Shown: positions 9,421 through 16,947, numbered from the stretch's first letter. The stretch is DNA of 64,000 nt from Kibdelosporangium aridum (GCF_900176515.1 NZ_FWXV01000005.1:371360-435359); one strand, 5' to 3'. Notes: generated from the letters alone by a model not told the origin. A program made the numbers and translations.

Positions 9421-10602
9421 GTGAAATTCTCCTTGTTCTATCCGGTTGCCACGGGTTCGCCGTCACAGCAACTGGGAACCGGATTACTCGGCCTTGATCG
9501 CGACCTGTACCGGCAGACGCTGGCAGAACTGCTCGAGCAGGCGATATGCGCGGACGAAACCGGTTGGACGTCATTCATGATGGCCGAACACCATTTCGAG
9601 GTGGAGGGTTATCAGGTCACGCCGAACCCGTTGTTGCTGAACGTCCACCTGGCCGCGCACACGAAAAGGTTGCGGCACGGCCAAATGGGTTTGGTGCTGC
9701 CGAACTGGAATCCGCTGCGGCTGGCCGAGGACATCGCGGTGGCGGATCACCTGACCGGCGGCAGGCTCGACATCGGGCTCAGCCGCGGCTACCAGCCCCG
9801 GTCGGTCGGGGTGCTCGGGCAGCACCTGAACGTGTCGGTCGCCGGCGGGCCGGATGAGGGGCGCAACCGGCGCGTGTTCGAAGAGTGGTTCGAGGTGATG
9901 CGCCGGTCGTGGGCCGAGGATCTGTGGTCCTACCGGGGCGAGTTCATCGACGTGCCGCCATCGGGCCTGGCCTGGCCGCATCCGGTCTCCGCCCGGCTGG
10001 GCGCCGGTGTGCACGCCGGTGAAGTCCGGCAAGTCGCGACCGTGCCCAAGCCCTCGCAACTGCCGCACCCGCCGTTGTTCACCACACTCACCCAAAGCCC
10101 GGCCACTCTGGAATGGGCGGCGCGGGTCGGCAGTTCAATCGTCACGCTGGCGTCCGACAATGACATGCTTCGCGGATTGTTCCAGCGTTATGTCGAGGTC
10201 GCCGCCGAGCACGGCCGTGATTTCAAAATGGGGGAATGGCGGCCGGACGGCGGCGTGGCGATCTGCCGGATGCTTGCCGTCGCGGACACGTATGAAGAGG
10301 CTTGGAAATCCGCCGAGCAGTCGATGGCGTTCATGGGCGAATGGCTCGGCGAATTCGGGTTCTTCGAAGCCTGGCGGCTACCGGGCCAAGAAGGCCCGGT
10401 GCCACGGACGCTGGAACAGTTGGTGAAGTCCGGCATGATGCTCGTCGGCACCCCGGACAGCGTCGGCGAACAAGTGCAGACGCTGCGCCGTGAACTCGGT
10501 GTCGACTACATCGTTTTCGTCGCGTGCGCCGGCGCCGTCGACCACCAGCGCATGCTCGACACGATCCAGCTGTTCGGCGAGAACGTCATTCCGGCGGTGT
10601 GA
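9421..10602 (+). CDS. LLM-class flavin-dependent monooxygenase
   Basis: A 393-residue luciferase-like monooxygenase. The N-terminus MKFSLFYPV, AEHHFEVEGYQVTPNPLL, GLVLPNWNPLRLAEDIAVADHLTGGRLDIGLSRGYQ (in pieces) and the C-terminal GTPDSVGEQVQTL are typical. Such enzymes use reduced FMN (or F420) and O2 to oxidise organic substrates. The GTG start is adopted because the family N-terminus begins there; the GGAG just before it touches the start codon, so the ribosome site is poorly spaced. The last 17 nt overlap the end of the DsbA-family gene on the other strand. Confidence 0.85.
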   Translation: MKFSLFYPVATGSPSQQLGTGLLGLDRDLYRQTLAELLEQAICADETGWTSFMMAEHHFEVEGYQVTPNPLLLNVHLAAHTKRLRHGQMGLVLPNWNPLRLAEDIAVADHLTGGRLDIGLSRGYQPRSVGVLGQHLNVSVAGGPDEGRNRRVFEEWFEVMRRSWAEDLWSYRGEFIDVPPSGLAWPHPVSARLGAGVHAGEVRQVATVPKPSQLPHPPLFTTLTQSPATLEWAARVGSSIVTLASDNDMLRGLFQRYVEVAAEHGRDFKMGEWRPDGGVAICRMLAVADTYEEAWKSAEQSMAFMGEWLGEFGFFEAWRLPGQEGPVPRTLEQLVKSGMMLVGTPDSVGEQVQTLRRELGVDYIVFVACAGAVDHQRMLDTIQLFGENVIPAV

Positions 10603-11182
10603 GCAGCTTCCGCAGATGGGCGACAGGGCGTACCGCCGACGTGGGCTTCCCGTCGCCGATCACCAACGAGGGGACGCCGGTGACTCCTCGTTCGCGAGCC
10701 TCGGCGTTGTTGGCCTGCACGGTCTGCGCGTGGGTGTCGCTGGTGAGCAGGTCCTGGATCTCGGTCCTGGGTAGTCCTGCCTGGGTTGCGAGGCCTGTCA
10801 GGGTTTCCGGGTCGGCGATGTCGCGGCCTTCGGTGTGGTAGCCGCGCAGCATGGCCTCCCAGGCTTCGTCCTGCCTGCCGTGGTCTTTGGCCAGGTGCAG
10901 GACTCGGTGAGCGTCGAACGTGTTCACCGGACGGGCCAGCTCGAGGTTGAGTTCGAGGCTGTCCTGCCTGCCGACCGCTTTGATGTGCTCGACCCGCTGG
11001 CTCGCCTGGTCGCCCCACCACCGGGACATCATCTCGGCAGCCGTTTGGCCCGGGGTCGCTGGCGCTTCGGGGTCCAACTGGAAGCTGCGCCACGTCACCG
11101 TTCGCGTGGTGGCCGCTTCGACCCGGCGCTTGCCGATGTAGCACCAAGGACAGATGACGTCGGCGTAGATCTCGACCTTCAT
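10586..11182 (-). CDS. DsbA family oxidoreductase (FrnE-like)
   Basis: A 198-residue cytoplasmic thioredoxin-fold protein. It begins MKVEIYADVICPWCYIGKRR with the CxxC active site (CPWC), then has the family helical insert and the cis-Pro strand GVTGVPSLVIGDG. FrnE-type proteins are disulfide oxidoreductases or isomerases linked to oxidative-stress tolerance and polyketide pathways. The ATG at 11182 is chosen because the family N-terminus starts there. No Shine-Dalgarno is seen; a MerR-type promoter ends about 7 nt before the ATG, so the mRNA is probably leaderless. The gene is divergent from a drug exporter and its 3' end overlaps the LLM monooxygenase gene by 17 nt. Confidence 0.85.
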   Translation of the reverse strand: MKVEIYADVICPWCYIGKRRVEAATTRTVTWRSFQLDPEAPATPGQTAAEMMSRWWGDQASQRVEHIKAVGRQDSLELNLELARPVNTFDAHRVLHLAKDHGRQDEAWEAMLRGYHTEGRDIADPETLTGLATQAGLPRTEIQDLLTSDTHAQTVQANNAEARERGVTGVPSLVIGDGKPTSAVRPVAHLRKLLTPPE

Positions 11183-11188
11183 CCGCCC

Positions 11189-11219
11189 AGCCTGTGACCT
11201 CAACCGAGGTTGAGGTCAA
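11189..11219 (-). promoter_or_regulatory. MerR/SoxR-type promoter and operator for the DsbA gene
   Basis: On the minus strand: -35 TTGACC (11219-11214), a 19-bp spacer, then -10 CAGGCT (11194-11189). A perfect inverted repeat with 10-bp arms (GACCTCAACC and its complement, 11196-11205 and 11208-11217) fills the spacer. Over-long 19-bp spacers with a central palindrome are the hallmark of MerR-family control, and CCTCAA...TTGAGG matches SoxR-box halves. The start codon lies 7 bases past the -10. Confidence 0.65.
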
Positions 11220-11227
11220 CTCGTTCG

Positions 11228-11256
11228 TTGACTCGCTCGTCACACTGACAGATAAA
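11228..11256 (+). promoter_or_regulatory. Sigma-70-type promoter for the MFS exporter
   Basis: TTGACT (11228-11233), a 17-bp spacer, then GATAAA (11251-11256). Transcription would start near 11263, inside the first of two inverted repeats. It is divergent from the DsbA promoter, with only 8 bp between the two -35 boxes. Confidence 0.6.
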
Positions 11257-11258
11257 TA

Positions 11259-11299
11259 GTTGCTACATGCAACCAGATTGGTTAGCGTTACTAAGTAAC
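11259..11299. promoter_or_regulatory. Two operator-like inverted repeats before the MFS exporter
   Basis: GTTGC-TACAT-GCAAC (11259-11273) and GTTAC-TAA-GTAAC (11287-11299) have centres 27 bp apart, just downstream of the promoter and before the ribosome site. Paired GTTnC/GnAAC repeats over the transcript start are typical of MarR- or TetR-type repression of drug exporters. No such regulator is adjacent. Confidence 0.5.
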
Positions 11300-11311
11300 T
11301 GGAGGTTGTGT

Positions 11312-13135
11312 GTGGAGGGAGTCGGTGTGGCCAGGCGGGGTGCGGGGCAGAAGACCCTGAGTGAGCTCGGACCGCGCTACAAGTGGGTGGCACTGTCCAA
11401 TACGACGCTCGGGCTGCTCATCGCGACGATCAACTCGTCGATCGTGCTGATCGCGTTGCCGGACATCTTCAAGGGCATCGGGGTCAACCCCCTCGACGCG
11501 AGCAACACCAGCTATTTGCTGTGGATGATGATGGGCTTCCTGGTCGTCACCGCGGTGCTGGTGGTCACCTTCGGGCGGCTGGGGGACATGTATGGCCGCG
11601 CCAGGATGTACAACCTGGGTTTTCTGATCTTCACCGTCTCGTCGATCGCTTTGGCCGTCACGTGGATGAGTGGTGACGCCGCCGCCATCTGGTTGATCGC
11701 CTGGCGGATCGTGCAGGGGATCGGTGGCGCGTTCCTGATGGCCAACTCCAGCGCCATCCTCACCGACGCCTTCCCCGCCAACCAGCGTGGGCTCGCGCTG
11801 GGCATCAACGGCATCGCTGCGATCGCCGGCAGCTTCCTCGGCCTGGTCATCGGCGGTGTGCTCGCGCCCATCCACTGGCACTGGATCTTCCTGGTCTCCG
11901 TTCCGTTCGGGCTGATCGGCACCGTCTGGGCGTACCTCAAACTGCATGACACCGGCGTTCGGCAGAAGTCCAAGATGGACTGGGGTGGCAACGTCACCTT
12001 CGCCGTTGGCCTGATCGCCGTTCTCGTCGCGATCACCTACGGCATTCAGCCCTACGGCGGTCACTCCATGGGGTGGACGAACCCGTGGGTCCTCGGCGCC
12101 CTCGTCGGTGGCGCGCTCGTCCTTGCCTGGTTCGTCGCCATCGAGCGGAAGTCGCCGAACCCGCTGTTCAACCTCGGGCTGTTCAAGATCCGCACGTTTA
12201 CGTGGGGCAATGTCGCCAACCTGATGGCGTCGCTCGGCCGGGGTGGCCTGCAGTTCATCCTGATCATCTGGCTGCAGGGGATCTGGCTGCCGCAGCACGG
12301 CTACTCGTTCGAGGAGACTCCGCTGTGGGCGGGCATCTACATGGTGCCGATGACGATCGGGTTCCTCGTCGCCGCTCCGCTTTCCGGCGTTCTGTCCGAC
12401 CGGATCGGCGCCCGCGGCCTTGCCACCACTGGGATGATCATCACAGCGGGCACGTTCTTCGCCCTGACCGTCCTCCCGGTCAACTTCGACTACGTCGTCT
12501 TCGCGATCCTGCTTGTGATCAACGGCATCGGAATGGGCATGTTCTCGTCGCCCAACCGGGCCGCCGTGATGAGCAGCCTGCCGGGCAACGCGCGTGGTGC
12601 GGGTGCCGGCATGACCGCCACGTTCCAGAACGCGGCCATGGTCCTGTCGATCGGCATCTTCTTCAGCTTGATCATCGCCGGGCTGTCCACGAGCCTGCCG
12701 GGCGCGTTGACCAGCGGGTTGACCGCTCACGGCGTGCCTGCCGCGGACGCGAGCCAGATCGCCCAGCTGCCTGCCGTCGCCGTGCTGTTCGCGGCGTTCC
12801 TCGGGTACAACCCCGTCCAGCAGCTGCTGGGTCCCGCGCTCAGCCAGTTGCCGCCCGACCAGGCGAGCTTCCTGACCGGCCGGAGCTTCTTCCCGAGCCT
12901 GATCACCGAACCGTTCGCCGACGGGTTGCACGTCGCCTTCTGGTTCGCCATCGCCGCTTGTGTCATCGCGGCGGTTGCTTCCTGGCTCGCGGGCAGCGGC
13001 GTCCCAGCACGTGAGAGCGTCGGGGAGGAGTTGGCGGCCACCGCGTCGGAAGGCGGGACAATCCCCGCTGACCTGGTCGGTATGAGCCGGGCCGATAACG
13101 GCGTGACCGCTGGGCGCTCGGTGAGCGGCGGCTGA
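11312..13135 (+). CDS. MFS drug exporter, DHA2 family (14 TM)
   Basis: About 607 residues with many hydrophobic segments. DHA2/EmrB-QacA signatures: motif A-like TFGRLGDMYGRARMYNLGF, AWRIVQGIGGAFLMANSSAI, and motif C-like FPANQRGLALGINGIAAIAGSFLG (in pieces). It exports drugs or amphipathic compounds by proton antiport. GTG at 11312 follows GGAGGT by 5 nt; GTG at 11327 after GGAGGGA is equally possible. A long hydrophilic segment near residues 440-530 interrupts the last helices. It is likely repressed by a MarR/TetR protein through the repeats at 11259-11299. Confidence 0.88.
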   Translation: MEGVGVARRGAGQKTLSELGPRYKWVALSNTTLGLLIATINSSIVLIALPDIFKGIGVNPLDASNTSYLLWMMMGFLVVTAVLVVTFGRLGDMYGRARMYNLGFLIFTVSSIALAVTWMSGDAAAIWLIAWRIVQGIGGAFLMANSSAILTDAFPANQRGLALGINGIAAIAGSFLGLVIGGVLAPIHWHWIFLVSVPFGLIGTVWAYLKLHDTGVRQKSKMDWGGNVTFAVGLIAVLVAITYGIQPYGGHSMGWTNPWVLGALVGGALVLAWFVAIERKSPNPLFNLGLFKIRTFTWGNVANLMASLGRGGLQFILIIWLQGIWLPQHGYSFEETPLWAGIYMVPMTIGFLVAAPLSGVLSDRIGARGLATTGMIITAGTFFALTVLPVNFDYVVFAILLVINGIGMGMFSSPNRAAVMSSLPGNARGAGAGMTATFQNAAMVLSIGIFFSLIIAGLSTSLPGALTSGLTAHGVPAADASQIAQLPAVAVLFAAFLGYNPVQQLLGPALSQLPPDQASFLTGRSFFPSLITEPFADGLHVAFWFAIAACVIAAVASWLAGSGVPARESVGEELAATASEGGTIPADLVGMSRADNGVTAGRSVSGG

Positions 13136-13173
13136 CGACGGTTCCGCGATCGTTCCGCCTAAATGATCTTCGA

Positions 13174-13201
13174 CCGATCGGCGCGCGTTCGCGCCGATCG
13201 G
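13174..13201 (+). terminator. Hairpin terminator after the MFS gene
   Basis: CCGATCGGCGCG (13174-13185) and its exact complement (13190-13201) form a 12-bp stem with a 4-nt loop. There is no U-tract, as is usual for actinobacterial hairpins. Confidence 0.65.
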
Positions 13202-13310
13202 CGCCATACACCCGCGAATTGTCAATGGCAAGGTGAACCATGCCGCATCATTTCCCCCGTGGCTAACGGAGCGGCTCCGTAAGCCGACACCCCTGACGGA
13301 GGTGGGGGAC

Positions 13311-13520
13311 ATGACTGACGAGGCAGCACCCGAGACAAAGTCCATCCGCAGGCTCCCGACCGCGCCCTGCAGCGTCGTGTGGAGCCGGGGCCACGCATAC
13401 GTCCTCGAGGCAGGCCTTGCCAGGTCCCGCTGGGTCGGCTGTGACGACCGCGGGCGGCCGATCGAGTTCACCAACGCCGAGATCGAGCGCAGGGGTTGGA
13501 CCCTCACCCGCGCCAGCTGA
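13311..13520 (+). CDS. Small 69-residue hypothetical protein
   Basis: The ATG follows GGAGG with good spacing, giving 69 residues: an acidic start (MTDEAAPETK), then RRLPTAPCSVVWSRGHAY, RSRWVGCDDRGRPIEFTN and a basic end. There is no signal peptide or membrane helix. It looks like a compact beta protein with two Cys. Composition fits a real actinobacterial gene. Family not recognised. It stands alone between the exporter and the phosphatidyltransferase gene. Confidence 0.6.
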   Translation: MTDEAAPETKSIRRLPTAPCSVVWSRGHAYVLEAGLARSRWVGCDDRGRPIEFTNAEIERRGWTLTRAS

Positions 13521-13590
13521 TCGCCCTTCACTAGAGTTTCCCCTGGCCAACGCCGTTGGCCAGGGGATTTCCATATCTGGAGGGGCCGAG

Positions 13591-14163
13591 GTGACCCAAG
13601 GCGAGCGGATTTGGACCGTGCCGAACGCGCTGAGCGTTCTGCGACTCGCCGGGGTGCCGCTCTTCCTCTGGCTGCTGCTCGGCCCGCAAGAGGACGGCTG
13701 GGCCTTGCTCGTGTTCGTGGTCAGCGGGATCACCGACTGGCTCGACGGCAAGATCGCCCGCTGGCTCAACCAGATGAGCCAGTTCGGCGCGATGCTCGAC
13801 CCGCTCGCCGACCGGCTGTACACACTCGCCGCGATGGTCGCCTTCGTCGTCCGCGACATCGTGCCGCTCTGGGTTGTGCTCCTGGTCATCGGCCGTGACC
13901 TGGCCGTACTGGTCTGCCTGCCGCTGCTGCGCCGCGCGGGCTACGGCCCGCCCGAAGTGCTGTACCTCGGCAAGGGCGCCACGTTCGTCTTGCTCTACGC
14001 CTTCCCGTTCCTGCTGCTCGCCCAGATCGACTCGGTCTTCGCGGGCGTGGCCAAGCCGATCGCGTACGCCTTCACGGTCTGGGGCGTGGTGCTGTACCTC
14101 TGGTCTGGGCTGATCTATGTCATGCAGGCGGTCACCGCGATCCGGCGACCGCGCTCACTCTAA
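13591..14163 (+). CDS. CDP-alcohol phosphatidyltransferase (PgsA2-like)
   Basis: A 190-residue integral membrane enzyme. The complete family signature DGX2ARX8GX3DX3D is visible (DGKIARWLNQMSQFGAMLDP then LAD), giving four metal-binding Asp residues that transfer a phosphatidyl group from CDP-diacylglycerol to an alcohol. About six hydrophobic helices follow. The acceptor alcohol cannot be told from sequence; by position before gcvH/garA it corresponds to M. tuberculosis Rv1822 (pgsA2). The GTG start follows GGAGGGG by 5 nt. Its TAA stop is also the left copy of a TAA duplication flanking a MITE-like element. Confidence 0.85.
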   Translation: MTQGERIWTVPNALSVLRLAGVPLFLWLLLGPQEDGWALLVFVVSGITDWLDGKIARWLNQMSQFGAMLDPLADRLYTLAAMVAFVVRDIVPLWVVLLVIGRDLAVLVCLPLLRRAGYGPPEVLYLGKGATFVLLYAFPFLLLAQIDSVFAGVAKPIAYAFTVWGVVLYLWSGLIYVMQAVTAIRRPRSL

Positions 14164-14325
14164 GAGGCACCGCCAAGTGAGTCTCGGAATAGCGAGTCAG
14201 GATCCACGTGGATGCATCGGCGTTCGGCGGGCCGGGCCGGGACTGGACCGTCCCGGTCCGGTCCGCCGGGCGGCGAGGCGCCGCGTGGGCCTGATCTCGC
14301 CCGAACGCTCACTTGGCGGTGCCTC
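14164..14325. mobile_element. MITE-like element, 162 bp
   Basis: GAGGCACCGCCAAGTGAG (14164-14181) is repeated as an exact inverted copy at 14308-14325. The flanks carry TAA on both sides (14161-14163 and 14326-14328), which fits a 3-bp target duplication. The 126-bp interior has no gene but further GC-rich hairpins, including GCGTTCGG/CCGAACGC near its ends. It fills most of the gap before gcvH and may affect its transcription. The alternative is a very long structured terminator. Confidence 0.5.
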
Positions 14326-14377
14326 TAAGCTCTGCGCCATCGAGCGCAGTCGGTGATCGGAAAGAGGAGACGGGGAC

Positions 14378-14758
14378 GTGACGCCGGAAGAGTTGAAGTA
14401 CACACCTGAGCACGAGTGGATCGCCGTGAACGGCGACACCGTACGGGTGGGCATCACCGACTTCGCCCAGGACCAGCTGGGTGACGTGGTGTTCGTGCAG
14501 TTGCCCGAGGTCGGCGGGACGGTGTCGGCGAAGGACTCGGTCGGCGAGGTCGAGTCGACCAAGAGCGTGTCGGAGATCTACGCCCCGGTCGGCGGGGAGG
14601 TCACCGCGGTCAACGAGGCGCTCAACGACAGCCCCGAGTTGATCAACTCCGACCCGTTCGGCGAAGGCTGGATGTTCGAGGTCAAGATCACCAACTCCGG
14701 GGAGCTCAGCGAGTTGCTCGACGCGAACGGCTACCGCGAGCTGACCGGTCAGGCATGA
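14378..14758 (+). CDS. gcvH: Glycine cleavage system H protein
   Basis: A 126-residue lipoyl-carrier protein of normal length. The lipoylation Lys is Lys62 in VGEVESTKSVSEIYAP, with the usual DQLGDVVFVQLP and GWMFEVKI around it. H protein carries the aminomethyl group from GcvP to GcvT in the cytoplasm. GTG at 14378 follows AGAGGAG. gcvP lies 2.8 kb downstream behind a glycine riboswitch, and gcvT is not in the window. gcvH has no riboswitch of its own here; its upstream gap is mostly the MITE-like element. The next gene, garA, may begin at an overlapping ATGA or at a GTG 122 nt later. Confidence 0.96.
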   Translation: MTPEELKYTPEHEWIAVNGDTVRVGITDFAQDQLGDVVFVQLPEVGGTVSAKDSVGEVESTKSVSEIYAPVGGEVTAVNEALNDSPELINSDPFGEGWMFEVKITNSGELSELLDANGYRELTGQA

Positions 14759-14880
14759 GAAGGATCTTGGACTGGTTCCGTAGGCGGCGGGGCGCATCTG
14801 GGGGACCAGCCGATTCGTCATACAGCGCGCACGGTACGTTTGGCGGAACAAGCGAATCCAGTAGCAGGAGGAGAGCTCAG

Positions 14881-15330
14881 GTGAGCACGAACGACGGACC
14901 CGGCGTTCCGCCGGAGCAGTCTCCGGAGCGGACCTCCGTCTTCCGGGCCGACTTCCTCGCCGATGTCGAGGGGCAGCAGGCTCCTCAGCCGGACCCCCAG
15001 GTCGCCGGGATCGACGCGCTGCCTTCCGGTTCCGCTCTGCTCGTGGTGAAGCGCGGCCCGAACGCGGGCTCACGGTTCCTGCTGGACCGCGACACCACGA
15101 GTGCGGGCCGTCATCCGGACAGCGACATCTTCCTCGACGATGTCACGGTTTCCCGCAGGCACGCGGAATTCCGCCGGGAGGGCGCCGACTTCGTGGTGAT
15201 CGACGTCGGCAGCCTGAACGGGACCTACGTCAACCGCGAGCCGGTGGACCAGGCCGTGCTGGCCGGTGGCGACGAGGTCCAGATCGGCAAGTTCCGCCTG
15301 GTGTTCCTGACTGGTCCGCAGGGCCAGTAA
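14881..15330 (+). CDS. garA: FHA-domain regulator GarA/OdhI
   Basis: 149 residues from GTG 14881, which has AGGAGGAG 7 nt upstream. The FHA domain is nearly identical to mycobacterial GarA: GSALLVVKRGPNAGSRFLLD, SAGRHPDSDIFLDDVTVSRR, NGTYVNREPVD, GDEVQIGKFRLVFLTGP. GarA binds and inhibits 2-oxoglutarate dehydrogenase/KGD and glutamate enzymes and is switched off when its N-terminal Thr is phosphorylated by PknB or PknG. Here the phosphosite reads ERTSVFRADF, not ETTSVFRADF: only the second Thr (Thr18) remains. The frame is open upstream to an ATGA overlapping the gcvH stop, which would add a basic 42-residue extension. Confidence 0.93.
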   Translation: MSTNDGPGVPPEQSPERTSVFRADFLADVEGQQAPQPDPQVAGIDALPSGSALLVVKRGPNAGSRFLLDRDTTSAGRHPDSDIFLDDVTVSRRHAEFRREGADFVVIDVGSLNGTYVNREPVDQAVLAGGDEVQIGKFRLVFLTGPQGQ

Positions 15331-15367
15331 GCCGGGGCCGGTAGTCAACAAAGAGGCTGGTCGCACG

Positions 15368-15392
15368 CGGGCCGGGGGTATCCCTCGGCCCG
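15368..15392 (+). terminator. Terminator after garA
   Basis: CGGGCCGGGGG and CCCTCGGCCCG enclose a 3-nt loop and are followed by a T-rich run. This closes the gcvH-garA unit. In the rest of the 298-bp gap (15331-15628) I see no gene; the MerR gene found here in mycobacteria is absent. Confidence 0.75.
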
Positions 15393-15628
15393 AGCTTCTT
15401 TTCTGTTGCCCTGCACACACTTTTTGTGTCCAGAGTGTTGCAGCGGGTAACAGGCGGCTAGAACAGGCCATCATATGAGCTGCACACAGCGCACATCGTG
15501 ATCGATATGCAAGCCTGGGAAGTCAAGCGTGGGGCCCGGATGGCGGGTAGCGTCATTGTTGACGATGCGCGATCCTCTTGGCAGCAGGGGGTCGTCGCGG
15601 TTGAGCGTGCTGAGGGAGGCGATGGCCG

Positions 15629-16102
15629 ATGAGCGAGATGCGCGTCGTTGGCGTGCGGGTCGAGCTGCCCGCCAACCAGCCGATCTTGTTGCTACGCGAG
15701 ACCGAGGGCGAACGCTACCTGCCGATCTGGATCGGCTCGGTGGAGGCCACTGCGATCGCATTGGAACAGCAGGGCGTGCGGCCTGCCCGGCCGTTGACCC
15801 ACGACCTGCTCAAGGACGTGATCGCCGCGCTCGGCCGTGAGCTGGAGCAAGTCCGGATCACCGACCTGCGCGAAGGCACGTTCTTCGCCGAACTGGTCTT
15901 CGACGGCGACATCCGGGTGTCGGCGAGGCCGAGCGACTCCGTGGCGCTGGCCCTGCGGATCGGCGTGCCGATCCACGCCGAGGACTCGGTGCTCGCCGAA
16001 GCCGGGCTGATCATCCCGGACGAGCAGGAAGACGAAGTGGAGAAGTTCCGCGAGTTCCTGGATTCGGTCTCGCCGGAGGATTTTAGAGGTGCGGACACCT
16101 GA
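15629..16102 (+). CDS. Bifunctional nuclease family protein (DUF151)
   Basis: A 157-residue protein matching the DUF151/bifunctional nuclease family: PILLLRETEGERYLPIWIGS, EQQGVRPARPLTHDLLKDVI, FFAELVFDGDIRVSARPSDS, ALALRIGVPI. The ATG follows GGGAGGCG. It is the positional counterpart of Rv1829, between garA and the MerR gene. Some plant and archaeal members are reported as nucleases; the bacterial role is unproven. The stop codon lies within the hairpin at 16091-16130. Confidence 0.88.
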   Translation: MSEMRVVGVRVELPANQPILLLRETEGERYLPIWIGSVEATAIALEQQGVRPARPLTHDLLKDVIAALGRELEQVRITDLREGTFFAELVFDGDIRVSARPSDSVALALRIGVPIHAEDSVLAEAGLIIPDEQEDEVEKFREFLDSVSPEDFRGADT

Positions 16103-16130
16103 GGCACGCCCCCGGCGAACAGGTGTCCGC
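16091..16130 (+). terminator. Terminator overlapping the DUF151 stop codon
   Basis: GCGGACACCTG (16091-16101) and its exact complement (16120-16130) form an 11-bp stem followed by TTGTTT. The first arm includes the TGA stop of the gene. Confidence 0.75.
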
Positions 16131-16225
16131 TTGTTTCGGTGCGCACGCTGCCCATTCGTGGGCCCGGCTAAACGTCCACGTGGTGTGAACCACTTCTCTC
16201 GATTGACCCCGCTCCGCGCGTCGCG

Positions 16226-16254
16226 TTGACCGGGATGCCGACCCGTCCTACCGT
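16226..16254 (+). promoter_or_regulatory. Promoter for the MerR gene
   Basis: TTGACC (16226-16231), a 17-bp spacer, then TACCGT (16249-16254). It lies about 115 bp before the MerR start. This is a good sigma-70 match and the only one seen in the 266-bp gap. Confidence 0.55.
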
Positions 16255-16368
16255 CAGATACGAGCCAATGACGACGGCGTGACCACTAGAGGCGCCGCCG
16301 TCGAATGCTCATGACCGGCGTATTCCTGCTCCTGGGGGCGGGCGCTGGGGACGATGGGAGGCAGTGTG

Positions 16369-16941
16369 ATGGAGCAACGGCCCGACAGTCCGCTCGCCGG
16401 TGTGGACGCCGGTGAACAGGGCGAGCTGTTCCCGGACGCTTCACTGCCGGACGAGCTGGTCGGCTACCGCGGCCCGGCCGCCTGTCAGATCGCGGGGATA
16501 ACGTACCGGCAACTGGACTACTGGGCGCGCACCGGGTTGGTCGCACCGTCCATCCGGACCGCGCACGGTTCGGGCAGCCAGCGGCTGTACTCGTTCAAGG
16601 ACATCCTGGTGTTGAAGGTGGTCAAGCGGCTGCTGGACACCGGGGTCTCGCTGCAGAACATCCGCGTGGCCGTCGACCACCTGCGCCGCCGCGGCGTGCG
16701 CGACCTCGCGAAAATCACCCTCTTCAGCGACGGAACGACCGTGTACGAGTGCTCCTCGCCGGAGGAGGTCGTCGACCTGCTGCAGGGCGGCCAGGGCGTG
16801 TTCGGTATCGCGGTGAGCGGCGCGATGCGGGAGATCAGCGGAACCATCCACGAGTTCCCGGCCGAGCGGGCCGACGGCGCCGAGCTGATCCAGCACGACG
16901 ACGAGCTTTCCGTGCGTCGCCGCACCCGCAACGCGGGCTAG
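16369..16941 (+). CDS. MerR-family regulator (Rv1830-like)
   Basis: A 190-residue protein with a MerR DNA-binding domain: GYRGPAACQIAGITYRQLDY, WARTGLVAPSIRTAHGSGSQ, RLYSFKDILVLKVVKRLLD, GVSLQNIRVAVDHLRRRGV. The C-terminal part (YECSSPEEVVDLLQGGQGVF) matches the conserved actinobacterial protein of Rv1830 type. ATG 16369 follows GGGAGGC by 6 nt. In mycobacteria and corynebacteria this locus is tied to growth control and the glycine-cleavage block. The sister MerR gene (Rv1828/FtsR type) that normally lies between garA and the nuclease gene is missing here. Confidence 0.88.
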   Translation: MEQRPDSPLAGVDAGEQGELFPDASLPDELVGYRGPAACQIAGITYRQLDYWARTGLVAPSIRTAHGSGSQRLYSFKDILVLKVVKRLLDTGVSLQNIRVAVDHLRRRGVRDLAKITLFSDGTTVYECSSPEEVVDLLQGGQGVFGIAVSGAMREISGTIHEFPAERADGAELIQHDDELSVRRRTRNAG

Positions 16942-16947
16942 GACGTG

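Noticed and set aside
11291..13531. Long minus-strand frame opposite the MFS exporter
   Set aside because: Asp/Arg/Gln-rich antisense reading of a clear 14-helix transporter; no promoter or ribosome site.
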